Source of the DNA: Flavobacterium sp. WC2421
GTDB taxonomy: Bacteria; Bacteroidota; Bacteroidia; Flavobacteriales; Flavobacteriaceae
NCBI RefSeq assembly: GCF_040822115.1
Contig: NZ_CP162004.1
Location: forward strand, 124,001-188,000
DNA length: 64,000 bases
Direction: 5' to 3'
The position numbers were made by a program, and so were the translations under genes. Position 1 is the first letter of the stretch, and each line of letters begins with the position of its first letter. Shown here piece by piece: positions 36,525-44,902 of this stretch. Under the pieces are notes generated by a model that made no database searches, was not told the DNA's origin, and saw only the letters and a list, made by a program, of their open reading frames with translations.

Positions 36525-37355
36525 TTATACACATTTACACAATTCCCTAACTTCTTTCAAAACATTTTTAATCCTATTGGAACTCAAACTAATTTTTTCT
36601 AAAGCATCTGAATTATTTATCAATTCCTTGGCTAAAATCACATCCAGAAATAATAATTTATCTTTTTCAGCAAGTGACAAAGTGGTTAAACAAGTGACTG
36701 GATAAAGACAGTCATTATCGTTTTTTGTTTTCAAACTATTATTTTTAGGATAATCCCAACTCAATAAATTCATTCCAGAACATTTAGCAAATGCTATTGC
36801 ATCTGAGGTGAATCGGTTGTTCGTTGAAATCCAACATTTTGATACCGTATCTTTTTTGGAAAAAATCATATGGTTTCTATCTTTCAAATCATTAAATCTT
36901 GAAAGCACATATAATGGTACTTTAACATCTGAGGCAGCTTCCCTACTAGAATGAAACTTACATTCTATCATCGAAATCACATTATCTTTCTTTACTAAAA
37001 CATCTATTTCATGTGAAACACACTTTCCTTGCAAAACCAGATTTGTGGTAGTTGTATATTTTTCGGCATCAAAAAGTCGAGCTATATATTTCTCGAAGAA
37101 AAAACCAGCAGGACCTAACAACTGAAGTGCTGCTCTTAGATTGTATCTGGCTGCATGTGAATTAGCCTCTTTTTTTAATAAAAGAAAAGCTCTTTTATAA
37201 ATATGTTTGGTTGAAATTCCTTCGTAAAGTTCATTTTTAATTTTATTCAAAATATCTTCAACAATAACAGGACTAGCACCAGATTTCAACAATGAAACCT
37301 TTAGTTTTTCTGGCTCAAAATCAACAATATCTCCAGAGTGTTTTACTATTTTCAT
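36525..37355 (-). CDS. ATP-cone domain fused to a PD-(D/E)XK (Mrr-like) nuclease
   Basis: A 276-residue fusion. Residues 1-90 form an ATP-cone, the nucleotide-sensing module of NrdR and ribonucleotide reductases. It begins IVKHSGDIVDFEPEKLKVSLLKSGA and continues with helices like those of the family (ISTKHIYKRAFLLLKKE). Residues 90-170 carry a restriction-endonuclease-like core. The likely catalytic set is Asp118 (HEIDVLV), then Glu131 and Lys133 (MIECKFH), with the common D-x12-ExK spacing. A further helical tail follows. The start lies in an AT-rich leader at 37356-37413. It is followed by the beta-CASP enzyme in the same direction. A role in nucleotide-gated cleavage of nucleic acid is inferred. 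Confidence 0.86.
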   Translation of the reverse strand: MKIVKHSGDIVDFEPEKLKVSLLKSGASPVIVEDILNKIKNELYEGISTKHIYKRAFLLLKKEANSHAARYNLRAALQLLGPAGFFFEKYIARLFDAEKYTTTTNLVLQGKCVSHEIDVLVKKDNVISMIECKFHSSREAASDVKVPLYVLSRFNDLKDRNHMIFSKKDTVSKCWISTNNRFTSDAIAFAKCSGMNLLSWDYPKNNSLKTKNDNDCLYPVTCLTTLSLAEKDKLLFLDVILAKELINNSDALEKISLSSNRIKNVLKEVRELCKCV

Positions 37356-37413
37356 GACTCTAAATTATTGATTATTAATGATTTAATATTAAATTAAAGA
37401 TAATAAAAATAAA

Positions 37414-37857
37414 TCATTTATTAACCTTTTGGAAATAAAAAGCAGGAATAAACAATAGGACAAAAATAGGCTGAATTAAAAACCTCCTAATATAAAAAAG
37501 AAAAAGATTATTATTCACTCCATAAAAATTAATCACCATATAAAAAGAAGCGATTAAAATCATAAAAAAAAGCAGATACAAAATAGCAGCGAATTTAATT
37601 ATCTCAACATCTTTAAATAATACATAAAGCAACACTAACGAAATGATAGTATTAAGTCCATATCGAAATAAATAACCTATAAACAAACGATATGGACTAT
37701 AAATAGGTAGCGGTAAATTATTAAAATCACTTTTAAAATAATTTAAGAAAGGATCATAGAATAAACGGTCTTCAAAGGCGCGAACTAAAATAAGTAATAG
37801 CACTAACAGTGCTGCCGCAACAAATCTAAATTTATGTGTTAGTAGAATTTTTAGCAT
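37414..37857 (-). CDS. Exosortase F system-associated membrane protein
   Basis: A 147-residue protein with about four transmembrane helices (at about 12-26, 55-82, 90-112 and 123-140). The short loop RAFEDRLFYDPFLNYFKSDFNNLPLPIYSPYRLF is typical of the small proteins that pair with exosortase XrtF in Flavobacteriia. Its 5' end overlaps the 3' end of the xrtF gene by 26 bases, which indicates translational coupling. Its activity is unknown, but the constant pairing suggests that it helps the exosortase. Family call rests mostly on context and topology. Confidence 0.82.
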   Translation of the reverse strand: MLKILLTHKFRFVAAALLVLLLILVRAFEDRLFYDPFLNYFKSDFNNLPLPIYSPYRLFIGYLFRYGLNTIISLVLLYVLFKDVEIIKFAAILYLLFFMILIASFYMVINFYGVNNNLFLFYIRRFLIQPIFVLLFIPAFYFQKVNK

Positions 37858-38383
37858 ATAATGAAAATTTATTAACCCAAATTACCCATAAAATAAAAAC
37901 GACTCCATAAATAAACAACGGAAAAAACACACCGTGTAAAATAGATTCTTGTGTAGGAAAAAAATAAATCAGAATACACAATAATGCAATTCGCATCACA
38001 TTTAAAAAAAAAATACCTAAACTTCCTCCGATAATATATAAAACTGTAGGTTTTAATTTTCCTGAAAAAGAAACTACAAACGAAATAAATAAAATAATAA
38101 CACTAATCGCATTGCACCCCTCAATCAATCTGGCAACATATTTTTGATTGTAAATCAATTTGATGTAATCATCTGTTTTATTTTCTTCAAGTACCACATC
38201 AGCATGAAACAGTTTCAATAATTGTTCTGTGTTTTGGGCGACTAATTTTGTAATTGAATCTGTTTGATTGCTCTCAAAACCATTTAAGAACATTTGATAA
38301 ACAAAAGCTAATATTATGTAGGTTAAAAAAAACTTTGCCAAAAAAAGCAAAAAAGGCTTATACAAAACAATATATTTTCTCAA
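37832..38383 (-). CDS. xrtF: Exosortase family protein XrtF (TTG start proposed)
   Basis: Exosortases are membrane transpeptidases that process C-terminal sorting signals. With the TTG start at 38383 the product has 183 residues, about six helices and the catalytic triad in place: Cys90 in EGCNAISVI, Arg131 in NVMRIALL and His150 in SILHGVFFP. An ATG at 38455 would add 24 residues, but it lies upstream of a perfect -7 box (TAAATTTG, 38405-38398) and overlaps the start of the divergent gene. The short form, beginning RKYIVLYKPF after Met, also resembles other XrtF proteins. A target protein with a sorting signal is not seen in the window. Confidence 0.85.
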   Translation of the reverse strand: MRKYIVLYKPFLLFLAKFFLTYIILAFVYQMFLNGFESNQTDSITKLVAQNTEQLLKLFHADVVLEENKTDDYIKLIYNQKYVARLIEGCNAISVIILFISFVVSFSGKLKPTVLYIIGGSLGIFFLNVMRIALLCILIYFFPTQESILHGVFFPLFIYGVVFILWVIWVNKFSLYAKNSTNT

Positions 38384-38397
38384 AATGCAATTTTTAA

Positions 38398-38439
38398 CAA
38401 ATTTAATATAAATAAGATTAAGGACTTTAAATACTTTTG
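38398..38439. promoter_or_regulatory. Divergent promoters of xrtF and the GAF gene
   Basis: Minus strand: TAAATTTG at 38405-38398. Plus strand: TACTTTTG at 38432-38439. Both are perfect TAnnTTTG boxes in a 73-base gap. They support starts at 38383 (TTG) for xrtF and 38457 (ATG) for the GAF gene, with short leaders. Confidence 0.55.
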
Positions 38440-38456
38440 TATAAAAATTGAACAAA

Positions 38457-38912
38457 ATGACATTTCAAGAATTGAAACCAAAAGTAACAGCAATAACATC
38501 AAACAATTCACTTACAAGAGACGAAAAATTATTGATCATTTGCCAACTTTTAAATTCCAGCATAGAATACTATAATTGGGTAGGCTTTTATTTTGCAAAC
38601 CACGATACAAAAACATTACATCTAGGTCCTTATGTAGGAGCAGAAACGGATCATACCGTTATCCCATTTGGAAAAGGAATTTGTGGGCAAGTAGCAGTTT
38701 CAAACGATAATTTTGTTGTGCCAGATGTTGCCGCTCAAGACAACTATATTGCTTGTAGCTTTACTGTAAAATCAGAAATTGTTGTTCCTTTATTTGCAAA
38801 TGGGCAAAACATTGGGCAAATAGACATTGACAGTCATGTGATTGACCCTTTTACAGAAGCGGACGAACGATTTTTGGAGTTTGTAAATGAGGAGGTTGCA
38901 AAATTGTATTAA
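38457..38912 (+). CDS. GAF-domain protein similar to free methionine-(R)-sulfoxide reductase
   Basis: A 151-residue single GAF domain close to fRMsr enzymes, which reduce free methionine-R-sulfoxide. Family blocks are WVGFYF (41-46), LHLGPYVG (54-61), IPFGKGICGQVA (69-80), IAC (98-100) and SEIVVPL. Cys76 and Cys100 align, by their 24-residue spacing, with two of the three redox cysteines of the E. coli enzyme. The third, expected ten residues before Cys76, is replaced by His66. The Asp after IAC is also changed. Activity is therefore uncertain. A TTG at 38448 could extend the start by three residues, but ATG 38457 fits the promoter better. Confidence 0.86.
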   Translation: MTFQELKPKVTAITSNNSLTRDEKLLIICQLLNSSIEYYNWVGFYFANHDTKTLHLGPYVGAETDHTVIPFGKGICGQVAVSNDNFVVPDVAAQDNYIACSFTVKSEIVVPLFANGQNIGQIDIDSHVIDPFTEADERFLEFVNEEVAKLY

Positions 38913-38960
38913 GATTTAAAATAATTTACAATTCATAATTATTAATTGATAATTATTAAT

Positions 38961-38968
38961 TACTTTTG
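38961..38968 (+). promoter_or_regulatory. -7 box of rpsO
   Basis: TACTTTTG is a perfect TAnnTTTG box, 56 bases before the rpsO start. This leaves a leader of about 50 bases, long enough for S15 autoregulation, though no structure is clear. Confidence 0.5.
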
Positions 38969-39024
38969 CACCCGTCTTACAATAGCTGTATGACATACAT
39001 AAAAATCATTAAACAAATATTGGA

Positions 39025-39291
39025 ATGTATTTAACTAAAGAGATTAAAGAAGAAATCTTCGCACAACACGGAGAAAAAACAAACACTGGAAAAGCTGAAG
39101 CACAAATCGCTTTATTCACTTTCAGAATTAGCCACTTAACTGAGCACTTGAAAAAAAATCGTCATGATTATAACACAGAGCGTTCATTAGTATTGCTAGT
39201 AGGTAAAAGAAGATCATTGTTAGATTACTTGAAAAAGAAAGAAATCAACAGATATCGTGAGATTATCAAAGTATTGGGTATCAGAAAATAA
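39025..39291 (+). CDS. rpsO: 30S ribosomal protein S15
   Basis: S15 binds 16S rRNA early in assembly of the 30S central domain. The 88-residue length is exact for the family. Conserved features include GSPE-like positions (here GKAEAQIALFTFRISHLTEHLKKNRHDYNTERSL) and LVGKRRSLLDYLKKKEINRYREIIKVLGIRK, which holds the RNA-contacting residues. A terminator hairpin separates it from pnp, the usual neighbour in bacteria. Confidence 0.98.
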   Translation: MYLTKEIKEEIFAQHGEKTNTGKAEAQIALFTFRISHLTEHLKKNRHDYNTERSLVLLVGKRRSLLDYLKKKEINRYREIIKVLGIRK

Positions 39292-39301
39292 TCAATATAA
39301 A

Positions 39302-39332
39302 AAAGAGGTGCGTAAGTGCCTCTTTTTGTTTT
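39302..39332 (+). terminator. Terminator between rpsO and pnp
   Basis: AAAGAGG (39302-39308) pairs with CCTCTTT (39319-39325) around a short GC-containing loop and is followed by a T-rich run. Confidence 0.75.
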
Positions 39333-39439
39333 TACACAAGAATAAAAAAGTTTGGTTTTTCATTGGGTTTTAGGCATTAACTACGCAAACAACAACTACA
39401 ACACAACTAGAACCCATGTTTAACTAATAAATTAAATTT

Positions 39440-41581
39440 ATGATTCCACAATTATTTGTAGAAAGTATCGATTTAGGTGATGGCAGAAACATCACAATCG
39501 AGACAGGTCGTTTAGCTAAACAAGCTGACGGATCTGTAGTAGTAAGAATAGGTAAAACTGTTATTTTAGGAACAGTAGTATCTTCAAGAAAAGCAAGTCC
39601 AGGTATCGACTTTTTACCACTTACGGTAGATTATCGTGAAAAATTTGCTGCAGCAGGACGTTTCCCTGGAGGTTTCTTCAAAAGAGAAGCAAGACCAAGT
39701 GATAGCGAAGTATTAACCATGCGCTTAGTAGACCGTGTTTTACGTCCACTTTTCCCAGATGACTATCATGCAGAAGTGCAAGTAATGATTCAATTAATGT
39801 CTTACGATGAAGACATTATGCCAGATGCACTAGCAGGTTTAGCAGCATCAGCAGCATTAGCTTTATCTGACATTCCTTTTGAAACATTAATCTCTGAAGC
39901 TAGAGTTGGTCGTATCGACGGAAAATTCATCATCAACCCATCTCGCGCACAATTAGCATTATCAGATATTGATATGATGATTGGAGCTTCTATGGATTCT
40001 ATCGCAATGGTAGAAGGTGAAATGAAAGAAATTTCAGAAGCAGAAATGCTTGAAGCAATTAAATTTGCTCACGAACATATTAAAAATCAAATCTCTGCTC
40101 AATTGCGTTTACAAGCTGCTTTTGGAAAAAAAGAGACTAGAACGTATGAAGGAGAAAGAGAAGATGAAGCAATTTACGCTAAAGTAAAAGCGGCATCTTA
40201 CGATAAAATTTACGCTATTGCAAGCAAAGGTTCTTCTAAACAAGAACGTACAGCTGCATTTGACGAAGTAAAAGAAGAAGTTAAAGCATTATTTACTGAA
40301 GAAGAATTGGCGGCTGATGGAGATTTAGTTTCTAAATACTTCAAGAAAACAAACAAAGAAGCAGTTCGTAACGTAACTTTAGATTTAGGAACCCGTTTAG
40401 ACGGAAGAAAAACTACAGAAATCAGACCAATCTGGTGTGAAGTAGATTACTTACCATCTGTACACGGATCTGCATTGTTTACTCGTGGAGAAACGCAAGC
40501 TTTGGCAACAGCAACTTTAGGAACATCTAGAGAAGCAAACCAAATTGATTCTCCATCAGAACAAGGTGAAGAGAAATTCTACCTACATTATAACTTCCCT
40601 CCTTTCTCAACTGGTGAAGCTCGTCCTTTAAGAGGAACTTCAAGAAGAGAAGTAGGTCACGGAAACTTGGCTCAAAGAGCATTAAAAAACATGATTCCTG
40701 CTGATTGTCCTTATACAATCCGTGTTGTATCTGAAGTATTAGAATCGAATGGTTCTTCTTCTATGGCAACTGTTTGTGCTGGAACATTATCATTAATGGA
40801 TGCTGGTATTCAAATGATTCGTCCCGTTTCTGGAATTGCAATGGGATTGATTACTGACGGAGATCGTTATGCTGTATTGTCTGATATTCTTGGTGATGAA
40901 GATCACTTAGGAGATATGGACTTTAAAGTAACAGGAACTTCTGTAGGTATTACTGCTTGTCAAATGGACATCAAGATTGACGGATTGAAATACGAGATTA
41001 TGGAAGCAGCACTAGCTCAAGCTCGTGATGGACGTTTACATATTCTTGGTAAATTAATCGAAACTTTAGCTGAGCCAAAAGCAGATGTTAAAGCATATGC
41101 TCCAAAAATCATTACAAGAAGAATCCCTAATGCTTTCATTGGAGCATTGATCGGACCTGGTGGAAAAGTGATTCAAGAATTACAAAAAACTACAGGAACT
41201 ACAATTGTTATCAATGAAGATCCAACTACTGAAGAAGGAGTTATTGAAATTTTAGGAACTGATCCTGCTGGAATTGAAGCAGTATTGGCTAAAATTAAAT
41301 CAATCACTTTCAAGCCTCAAATGAATGAGTCTTACGAGGTAAAAGTAATCAAAATGCTAGATTTTGGTGCAGTTGTAGAGTATACATCAGCTCCAGGAAA
41401 CGAAGTTTTATTACATGTATCTGAGTTGGCTTGGGAACGCACAGAAAATGTTTCTGATGTAGTGAACATGGGTGATGTTTTTGAAGTGAAATACTTAGGT
41501 ATGGATCCAAAAACTAGAAAAGAAAAAGTGTCAAGAAAAGCACTTTTACCAAGACCTCCACGTGAGGAAAGAAAAGAGTAA
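39440..41581 (+). CDS. pnp: Polyribonucleotide nucleotidyltransferase (PNPase)
   Basis: A phosphorolytic 3'-5' exoribonuclease of the RNA degradosome. The 713-residue product contains two RNase PH domains. The first starts [29 protein letters not shown]. The second holds the active-site block [18 protein letters not shown] (about 394-411) and the [21 protein letters not shown] segment with the catalytic Asp residues. A KH domain ([20 protein letters not shown]) and an S1 domain ([17 protein letters not shown]) complete the family layout at the C-terminus. It follows rpsO and has a strong terminator. Confidence 0.98.
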   Translation: MIPQLFVESIDLGDGRNITIETGRLAKQADGSVVVRIGKTVILGTVVSSRKASPGIDFLPLTVDYREKFAAAGRFPGGFFKREARPSDSEVLTMRLVDRVLRPLFPDDYHAEVQVMIQLMSYDEDIMPDALAGLAASAALALSDIPFETLISEARVGRIDGKFIINPSRAQLALSDIDMMIGASMDSIAMVEGEMKEISEAEMLEAIKFAHEHIKNQISAQLRLQAAFGKKETRTYEGEREDEAIYAKVKAASYDKIYAIASKGSSKQERTAAFDEVKEEVKALFTEEELAADGDLVSKYFKKTNKEAVRNVTLDLGTRLDGRKTTEIRPIWCEVDYLPSVHGSALFTRGETQALATATLGTSREANQIDSPSEQGEEKFYLHYNFPPFSTGEARPLRGTSRREVGHGNLAQRALKNMIPADCPYTIRVVSEVLESNGSSSMATVCAGTLSLMDAGIQMIRPVSGIAMGLITDGDRYAVLSDILGDEDHLGDMDFKVTGTSVGITACQMDIKIDGLKYEIMEAALAQARDGRLHILGKLIETLAEPKADVKAYAPKIITRRIPNAFIGALIGPGGKVIQELQKTTGTTIVINEDPTTEEGVIEILGTDPAGIEAVLAKIKSITFKPQMNESYEVKVIKMLDFGAVVEYTSAPGNEVLLHVSELAWERTENVSDVVNMGDVFEVKYLGMDPKTRKEKVSRKALLPRPPREERKE

Positions 41582-41615
41582 TCAGATCTTAGTTTACTAA
41601 AGGTTTATTTATAGG

Positions 41616-41651
41616 AAATCCCGTTTCATGAATTTGAAACGGGATTTTTGT
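41616..41651 (+). terminator. Terminator after pnp
   Basis: A perfect 13-bp stem AAATCCCGTTTCA/TGAAACGGGATTT (41616-41628, 41635-41647) with a six-base loop, followed by T-residues. Confidence 0.92.
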
Positions 41652-41660
41652 TTTGCATTA

Positions 41661-41747
41661 GGGATGGCAGCGTTTGTTTGAGCTCTTTTTATGCAATGAA
41701 ATGGAATAAAAAAGCGAGTGCGGACAGCCCGACCGCAGGGAATGCCC
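41661..41747. repeat. Palindromic intergenic element upstream of rpoD
   Basis: GGGATGGCAGCG on the left and the CGCAGGGAATGCCC end on the right are loosely inverted. AGCTCTTTTTAT and ATAAAAAAGCGAG form the inner arms. AGCCCGACCGCAGGG is GC-rich against the local background. The architecture resembles the elements at 9339 and 42939. Confidence 0.45.
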
Positions 41748-41859
41748 AAATTAAATGGTCTAAAAAATAAAATAAATATTTATTTCATCCCTTTTGTAAC
41801 TTTTTCACAACTTCGTACGTATAATCACTTGTACACTTAAAACTTGAGGAGACAAAAAC

Positions 41860-42723
41860 ATGAGACAACTAAAAATTACCAAGCAGGTAACGAATCGTGA
41901 AACTGCATCATTAGACAAATATTTACAAGAAATTGGAAAAGTTGATCTTATTACCGCTGACGAAGAAGTAGAATTAGCTCAAAAGATTAAAGCTGGTGAT
42001 CAAAAAGCACTAGAGAAATTAACAAAAGCCAACTTACGTTTCGTAGTTTCGGTAGCAAAACAATATCAAAACCAAGGATTAACGCTTCCCGATTTAATTA
42101 ACGAAGGAAATCTTGGTCTTATAAAAGCAGCACAACGTTTTGATGAAACACGTGGTTTCAAATTCATTTCGTATGCCGTATGGTGGATTCGTCAATCGAT
42201 ACTTCAAGCATTGGCTGAACAATCCCGTATCGTTCGTTTACCATTAAATAAAATTGGTTCTATCAATAAAATCAACAAAATGTACGCTTTATTAGAGCAA
42301 TCTAACGAGCGTCCACCATCTGCTGAGGAAATTGCAAAAGAATTGGACATGACCGTAAATGACGTAAAAGAGTCAATGAAAAACTCTGGACGTCACTTAT
42401 CAATGGATGCGCCGCTTGTAGAAGGAGAAGATTCTAACCTTTATGACGTTTTACGTTCTGGTGAATCTCCTAATCCAGACAGAGAATTAATCCACGAATC
42501 ATTGCGTACCGAAATCGAGCGTTCATTAGAAACATTGACTCCTAGAGAGGCTGATGTGGTTCGTTTGTACTTTGGTCTTGGTGATCAACACCCAATGACT
42601 CTTGAGGAAATAGGTGAAACTTTTGACCTAACTCGTGAGCGTGTTCGTCAAATCAAGGAAAAAGCAATCCGAAGATTGAAACACACTTCAAGAAGTAAAA
42701 TATTAAAAACCTACTTAGGTTAA
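41860..42723 (+). CDS. rpoD: RNA polymerase primary sigma factor (Bacteroidota type)
   Basis: This is the housekeeping sigma factor. The 287-residue size is normal for Bacteroidota, which lack region 1.1 and the large non-conserved insert. Region 1.2 is [28 protein letters not shown]. Region 2 has [56 protein letters not shown]. Region 3 ([19 protein letters not shown]) and region 4 ([20 protein letters not shown]) follow. This factor reads the TTG/TAnnTTTG promoters found across the window. Two hairpins follow the gene. Confidence 0.97.
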   Translation: MRQLKITKQVTNRETASLDKYLQEIGKVDLITADEEVELAQKIKAGDQKALEKLTKANLRFVVSVAKQYQNQGLTLPDLINEGNLGLIKAAQRFDETRGFKFISYAVWWIRQSILQALAEQSRIVRLPLNKIGSINKINKMYALLEQSNERPPSAEEIAKELDMTVNDVKESMKNSGRHLSMDAPLVEGEDSNLYDVLRSGESPNPDRELIHESLRTEIERSLETLTPREADVVRLYFGLGDQHPMTLEEIGETFDLTRERVRQIKEKAIRRLKHTSRSKILKTYLG

Positions 42724-42781
42724 TTCACAATATTCCCCAATTAAAATCTTTAAAACTTAAATTTTTTAATTCAAAATGAAC

Positions 42782-42845
42782 AACAGTTTGATTGACTGTT
42801 CGTTTTTTGATTGATGATTGAAACTCCGGCTGATTACCGGAGTTT
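42782..42845 (+). terminator. Tandem terminators after rpoD
   Basis: AACAGT/ACTGTT (42782-42787, 42795-42800), followed by a TTTTTT run, is the first hairpin. AAACTCCGG/CCGGAGTTT (42821-42829, 42837-42845), followed by TATTTTTTT, is a stronger second one. Confidence 0.82.
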
Positions 42846-42938
42846 TATTTTTTTAATCTGAATTCATTTCAGATTCTCTTCTATCTTAATTCCAGATCCT
42901 CGTTCCTCTTTTTTCTTTCCTCTTTTTTCTCTTTTCTG

Positions 42939-43032
42939 GCGTAACCCTTCGTAAAAACTTCGGGTCGGGCTTTATGTTTCAATCTTTTTATTAAAAAAAA
43001 ATAAAAAGGATTTCCACTTCAATCCCTTACGC
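42939..43032. repeat. Palindromic intergenic element between rpoD and rpe
   Basis: Nested inverted repeats: GCGTAA (42940-42945) outside pairs with TTACGC (43027-43032). AATCTTTTTATT and AATAAAAAGGATT form the centre. The stretch between carries CTTCGGGTCGGGC. Nothing codes in the 434 bases between rpoD and rpe. Apart from this element and the terminators only AT-rich sequence and the rpe promoter box are seen. Confidence 0.6.
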
Positions 43033-43097
43033 AAAACATGGGTAACTCGCGAGTTGTACCTTTTATAAAAAAACTTTCCCGTTTGTTTTAAATAAAC

Positions 43098-43105
43098 TAA
43101 TTTTG
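43098..43105 (+). promoter_or_regulatory. -7 box of rpe
   Basis: TAATTTTG is a perfect TAnnTTTG box, 52 bases before the rpe ATG. No TTG at the right distance is seen. Confidence 0.5.
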
Positions 43106-43157
43106 CACAAACAACAACTTAAGAATCTGAAATAAATTCAGATTAAACAACAAAACA

Positions 43158-43820
43158 ATGAAAAATACACTTATTGCTCCATCAGTATTAGCGGCCGACT
43201 TTGCTAACCTGCAACGTGACATTGAAATGATTAACAACAGTGAAGCAGATTGGTTTCATATTGATATTATGGATGGAGTTTTTGTACCCAACATCTCTTA
43301 CGGAATGCCCGTTTTAGAAGCAATCAACAAACATGCTAAGAAAACAATCGACGTACACTTGATGATTGTTGATCCTGATCGCTACATTAAAACCTTTGCA
43401 GACTTAGGAGCAAATATCCTTAGTGTACATTACGAGGCTTGTACTCACCTGCACAGAACGCTTCAGGCAATCAAAGCAGAAGGAATGAAAGCTGGTGTTG
43501 CCATAAATCCTCATACTAACGTTGATTTATTGGAAGACGTAATCAATGATATTGATTTAGTTTGCATCATGAGTGTAAACCCAGGTTTTGGCGGACAATC
43601 TTTTATAGAAAACACCTACACTAAAGTTAAAAAATTAAAAGAATTAATCACGAGAAAAGGAGCCAACACCATTATTGAAATTGACGGTGGAGTTACCAAT
43701 AAAAATGCTAAACAACTAGTCGAAGCAGGAGCTGATGTTCTTGTTGCAGGAAGCTATGTTTTTAAAGCAGAAAACCCAACAGCAACTATTGCCGATTTAA
43801 AGAAATTGACCACTCTATAA
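43158..43820 (+). CDS. rpe: Ribulose-phosphate 3-epimerase
   Basis: Rpe interconverts ribulose 5-phosphate and xylulose 5-phosphate in the pentose phosphate pathway. The 220-residue TIM barrel is full length. Conserved blocks: APSVLAADFANL (7-18), WFHIDIMDGVFVPNISYG (33-50) with metal-binding His and Asp, DVHLMI (His), MSVNPGFGGQSF (phosphate loop) and EIDGGV (Asp). It is a single gene with a bidirectional terminator downstream. Confidence 0.98.
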   Translation: MKNTLIAPSVLAADFANLQRDIEMINNSEADWFHIDIMDGVFVPNISYGMPVLEAINKHAKKTIDVHLMIVDPDRYIKTFADLGANILSVHYEACTHLHRTLQAIKAEGMKAGVAINPHTNVDLLEDVINDIDLVCIMSVNPGFGGQSFIENTYTKVKKLKELITRKGANTIIEIDGGVTNKNAKQLVEAGADVLVAGSYVFKAENPTATIADLKKLTTL

Positions 43821-43825
43821 AATCA

Positions 43826-43853
43826 AAAAAGTCCCTTAATTGGGACTTTTTTA
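43826..43853. terminator. Bidirectional terminator of rpe and the fructokinase gene
   Basis: AAAAAGTCCC and GGGACTTTTTT form a hairpin with a short TTAATT-type loop. A-run and T-run lie on both sides, so it can serve both convergent genes. Confidence 0.9.
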
Positions 43854-43878
43854 TTTAACTTTCATGAGTAGTATTGTA

Positions 43879-44775
43879 TTAAATCATCATGAATTTTTTA
43901 ATATCCTTTTCACTAATCTTAGGATTAGCGCCCTCTTGTCCTGCCACTAATGCTCCCACTGCGCAGGCATAATTTAATGCTTTTTGTGGCGATTTCCCTC
44001 TAAGTAATCGTATAAGAAGAGACGCTAAAAAAGAATCCCCCGCACCAACGGTATCTACTACTTTTACAAAATAACCGCTATTATAATAAAATTTATCATT
44101 ATAATATAAAACCGCTCCAAATTCCCCCTTAGTTACACAAACTTGTTTTGAATTTGTTTTCTCAGCAATGAATTTTATGTTTTGTTCAAATGAGTTATAT
44201 GGAGAACCCAACTCTCTACTTATTTCACGTAACTCTTCATCATTCAACTTAATAAAATCAGCTTTTTGCATCAGCTCATTTAACACCTCTGCTGTATAGT
44301 AAGGCGATCTTAAATTTGCATCAAAAACCTTATACTTTGCCTTGTCCAATAGGGAATTCAAAGTTTCACGAGAAACTTCATCTCTAGAAGCTAAACTCCC
44401 AAAGACAAATACATCTGCTTCAGAAATCACTTTATCCATTACTTCTGTTTCTACAATTTTATCCCAAGCAGAAGGATATAATATATCATAAGAAGCATTT
44501 CCCTTTTCATTTATCATTACATGAACGGCACCCGTTTTATATTCCTTAGTGACTTGAATCAAATCAGTAGTAACCTCTTGCTTGTTTAAAAAAGATAAAA
44601 TATCTTCCCCATTTTCATCCTCACCTACTCGGCTTATCATAGTCGTTTCAACCCCTAAAGAGTTCATCCGTAAAGCCACATTTAAAGGAGCTCCTCCAAT
44701 TTTTTTATGTGTTGGAAAAATATCCCATAGGACTTCCCCAAAACATACTGCACTTAAAGTGTATTTTGCATTCAT
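43879..44775 (-). CDS. PfkB-family fructokinase
   Basis: A cytoplasmic sugar kinase that probably phosphorylates fructose released from fructan. The 298-residue length fits the ribokinase/PfkB family. The N-terminal signature GGAPLNVALRMNSLG (about 27-41) is the form common in fructokinases. The C-terminal signature DTVGAGDSFLASLL (about 242-255) carries the catalytic Asp. It is the last gene of the fructan locus, 127 bases after susD on the same strand. An 11-bp hairpin lies between them, so it may be read through at reduced level or have its own promoter. Confidence 0.93.
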   Translation of the reverse strand: MNAKYTLSAVCFGEVLWDIFPTHKKIGGAPLNVALRMNSLGVETTMISRVGEDENGEDILSFLNKQEVTTDLIQVTKEYKTGAVHVMINEKGNASYDILYPSAWDKIVETEVMDKVISEADVFVFGSLASRDEVSRETLNSLLDKAKYKVFDANLRSPYYTAEVLNELMQKADFIKLNDEELREISRELGSPYNSFEQNIKFIAEKTNSKQVCVTKGEFGAVLYYNDKFYYNSGYFVKVVDTVGAGDSFLASLLIRLLRGKSPQKALNYACAVGALVAGQEGANPKISEKDIKKFMMI

Positions 44776-44840
44776 AATAAAAACTAATTAAAAATTAAGA
44801 ACAAGCACAAAAATAACTTATTCAATAAAACAGTTAAAAG

Positions 44841-44869
44841 TTAAAGGCAAGAATAAATCTTGCCTTTAA
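44841..44869 (-). terminator. Hairpin between susD and the fructokinase gene
   Basis: A perfect 11-bp stem TTAAAGGCAAG/CTTGCCTTTAA with a seven-base loop. On the minus strand only a short TTTT follows. It could be a partial terminator or mRNA-processing stem that sets the ratio of surface proteins to kinase. Confidence 0.6.
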
Positions 44870-44902
44870 CAGAATTAAAAAACCACCAAACAAATTTACT
44901 CC

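Noticed and set aside
38384..38455. ATG-initiated N-terminal extension of xrtF
   Set aside because: It would overlap the start of the divergent gene and lies upstream of a perfect -7 box on the same strand.
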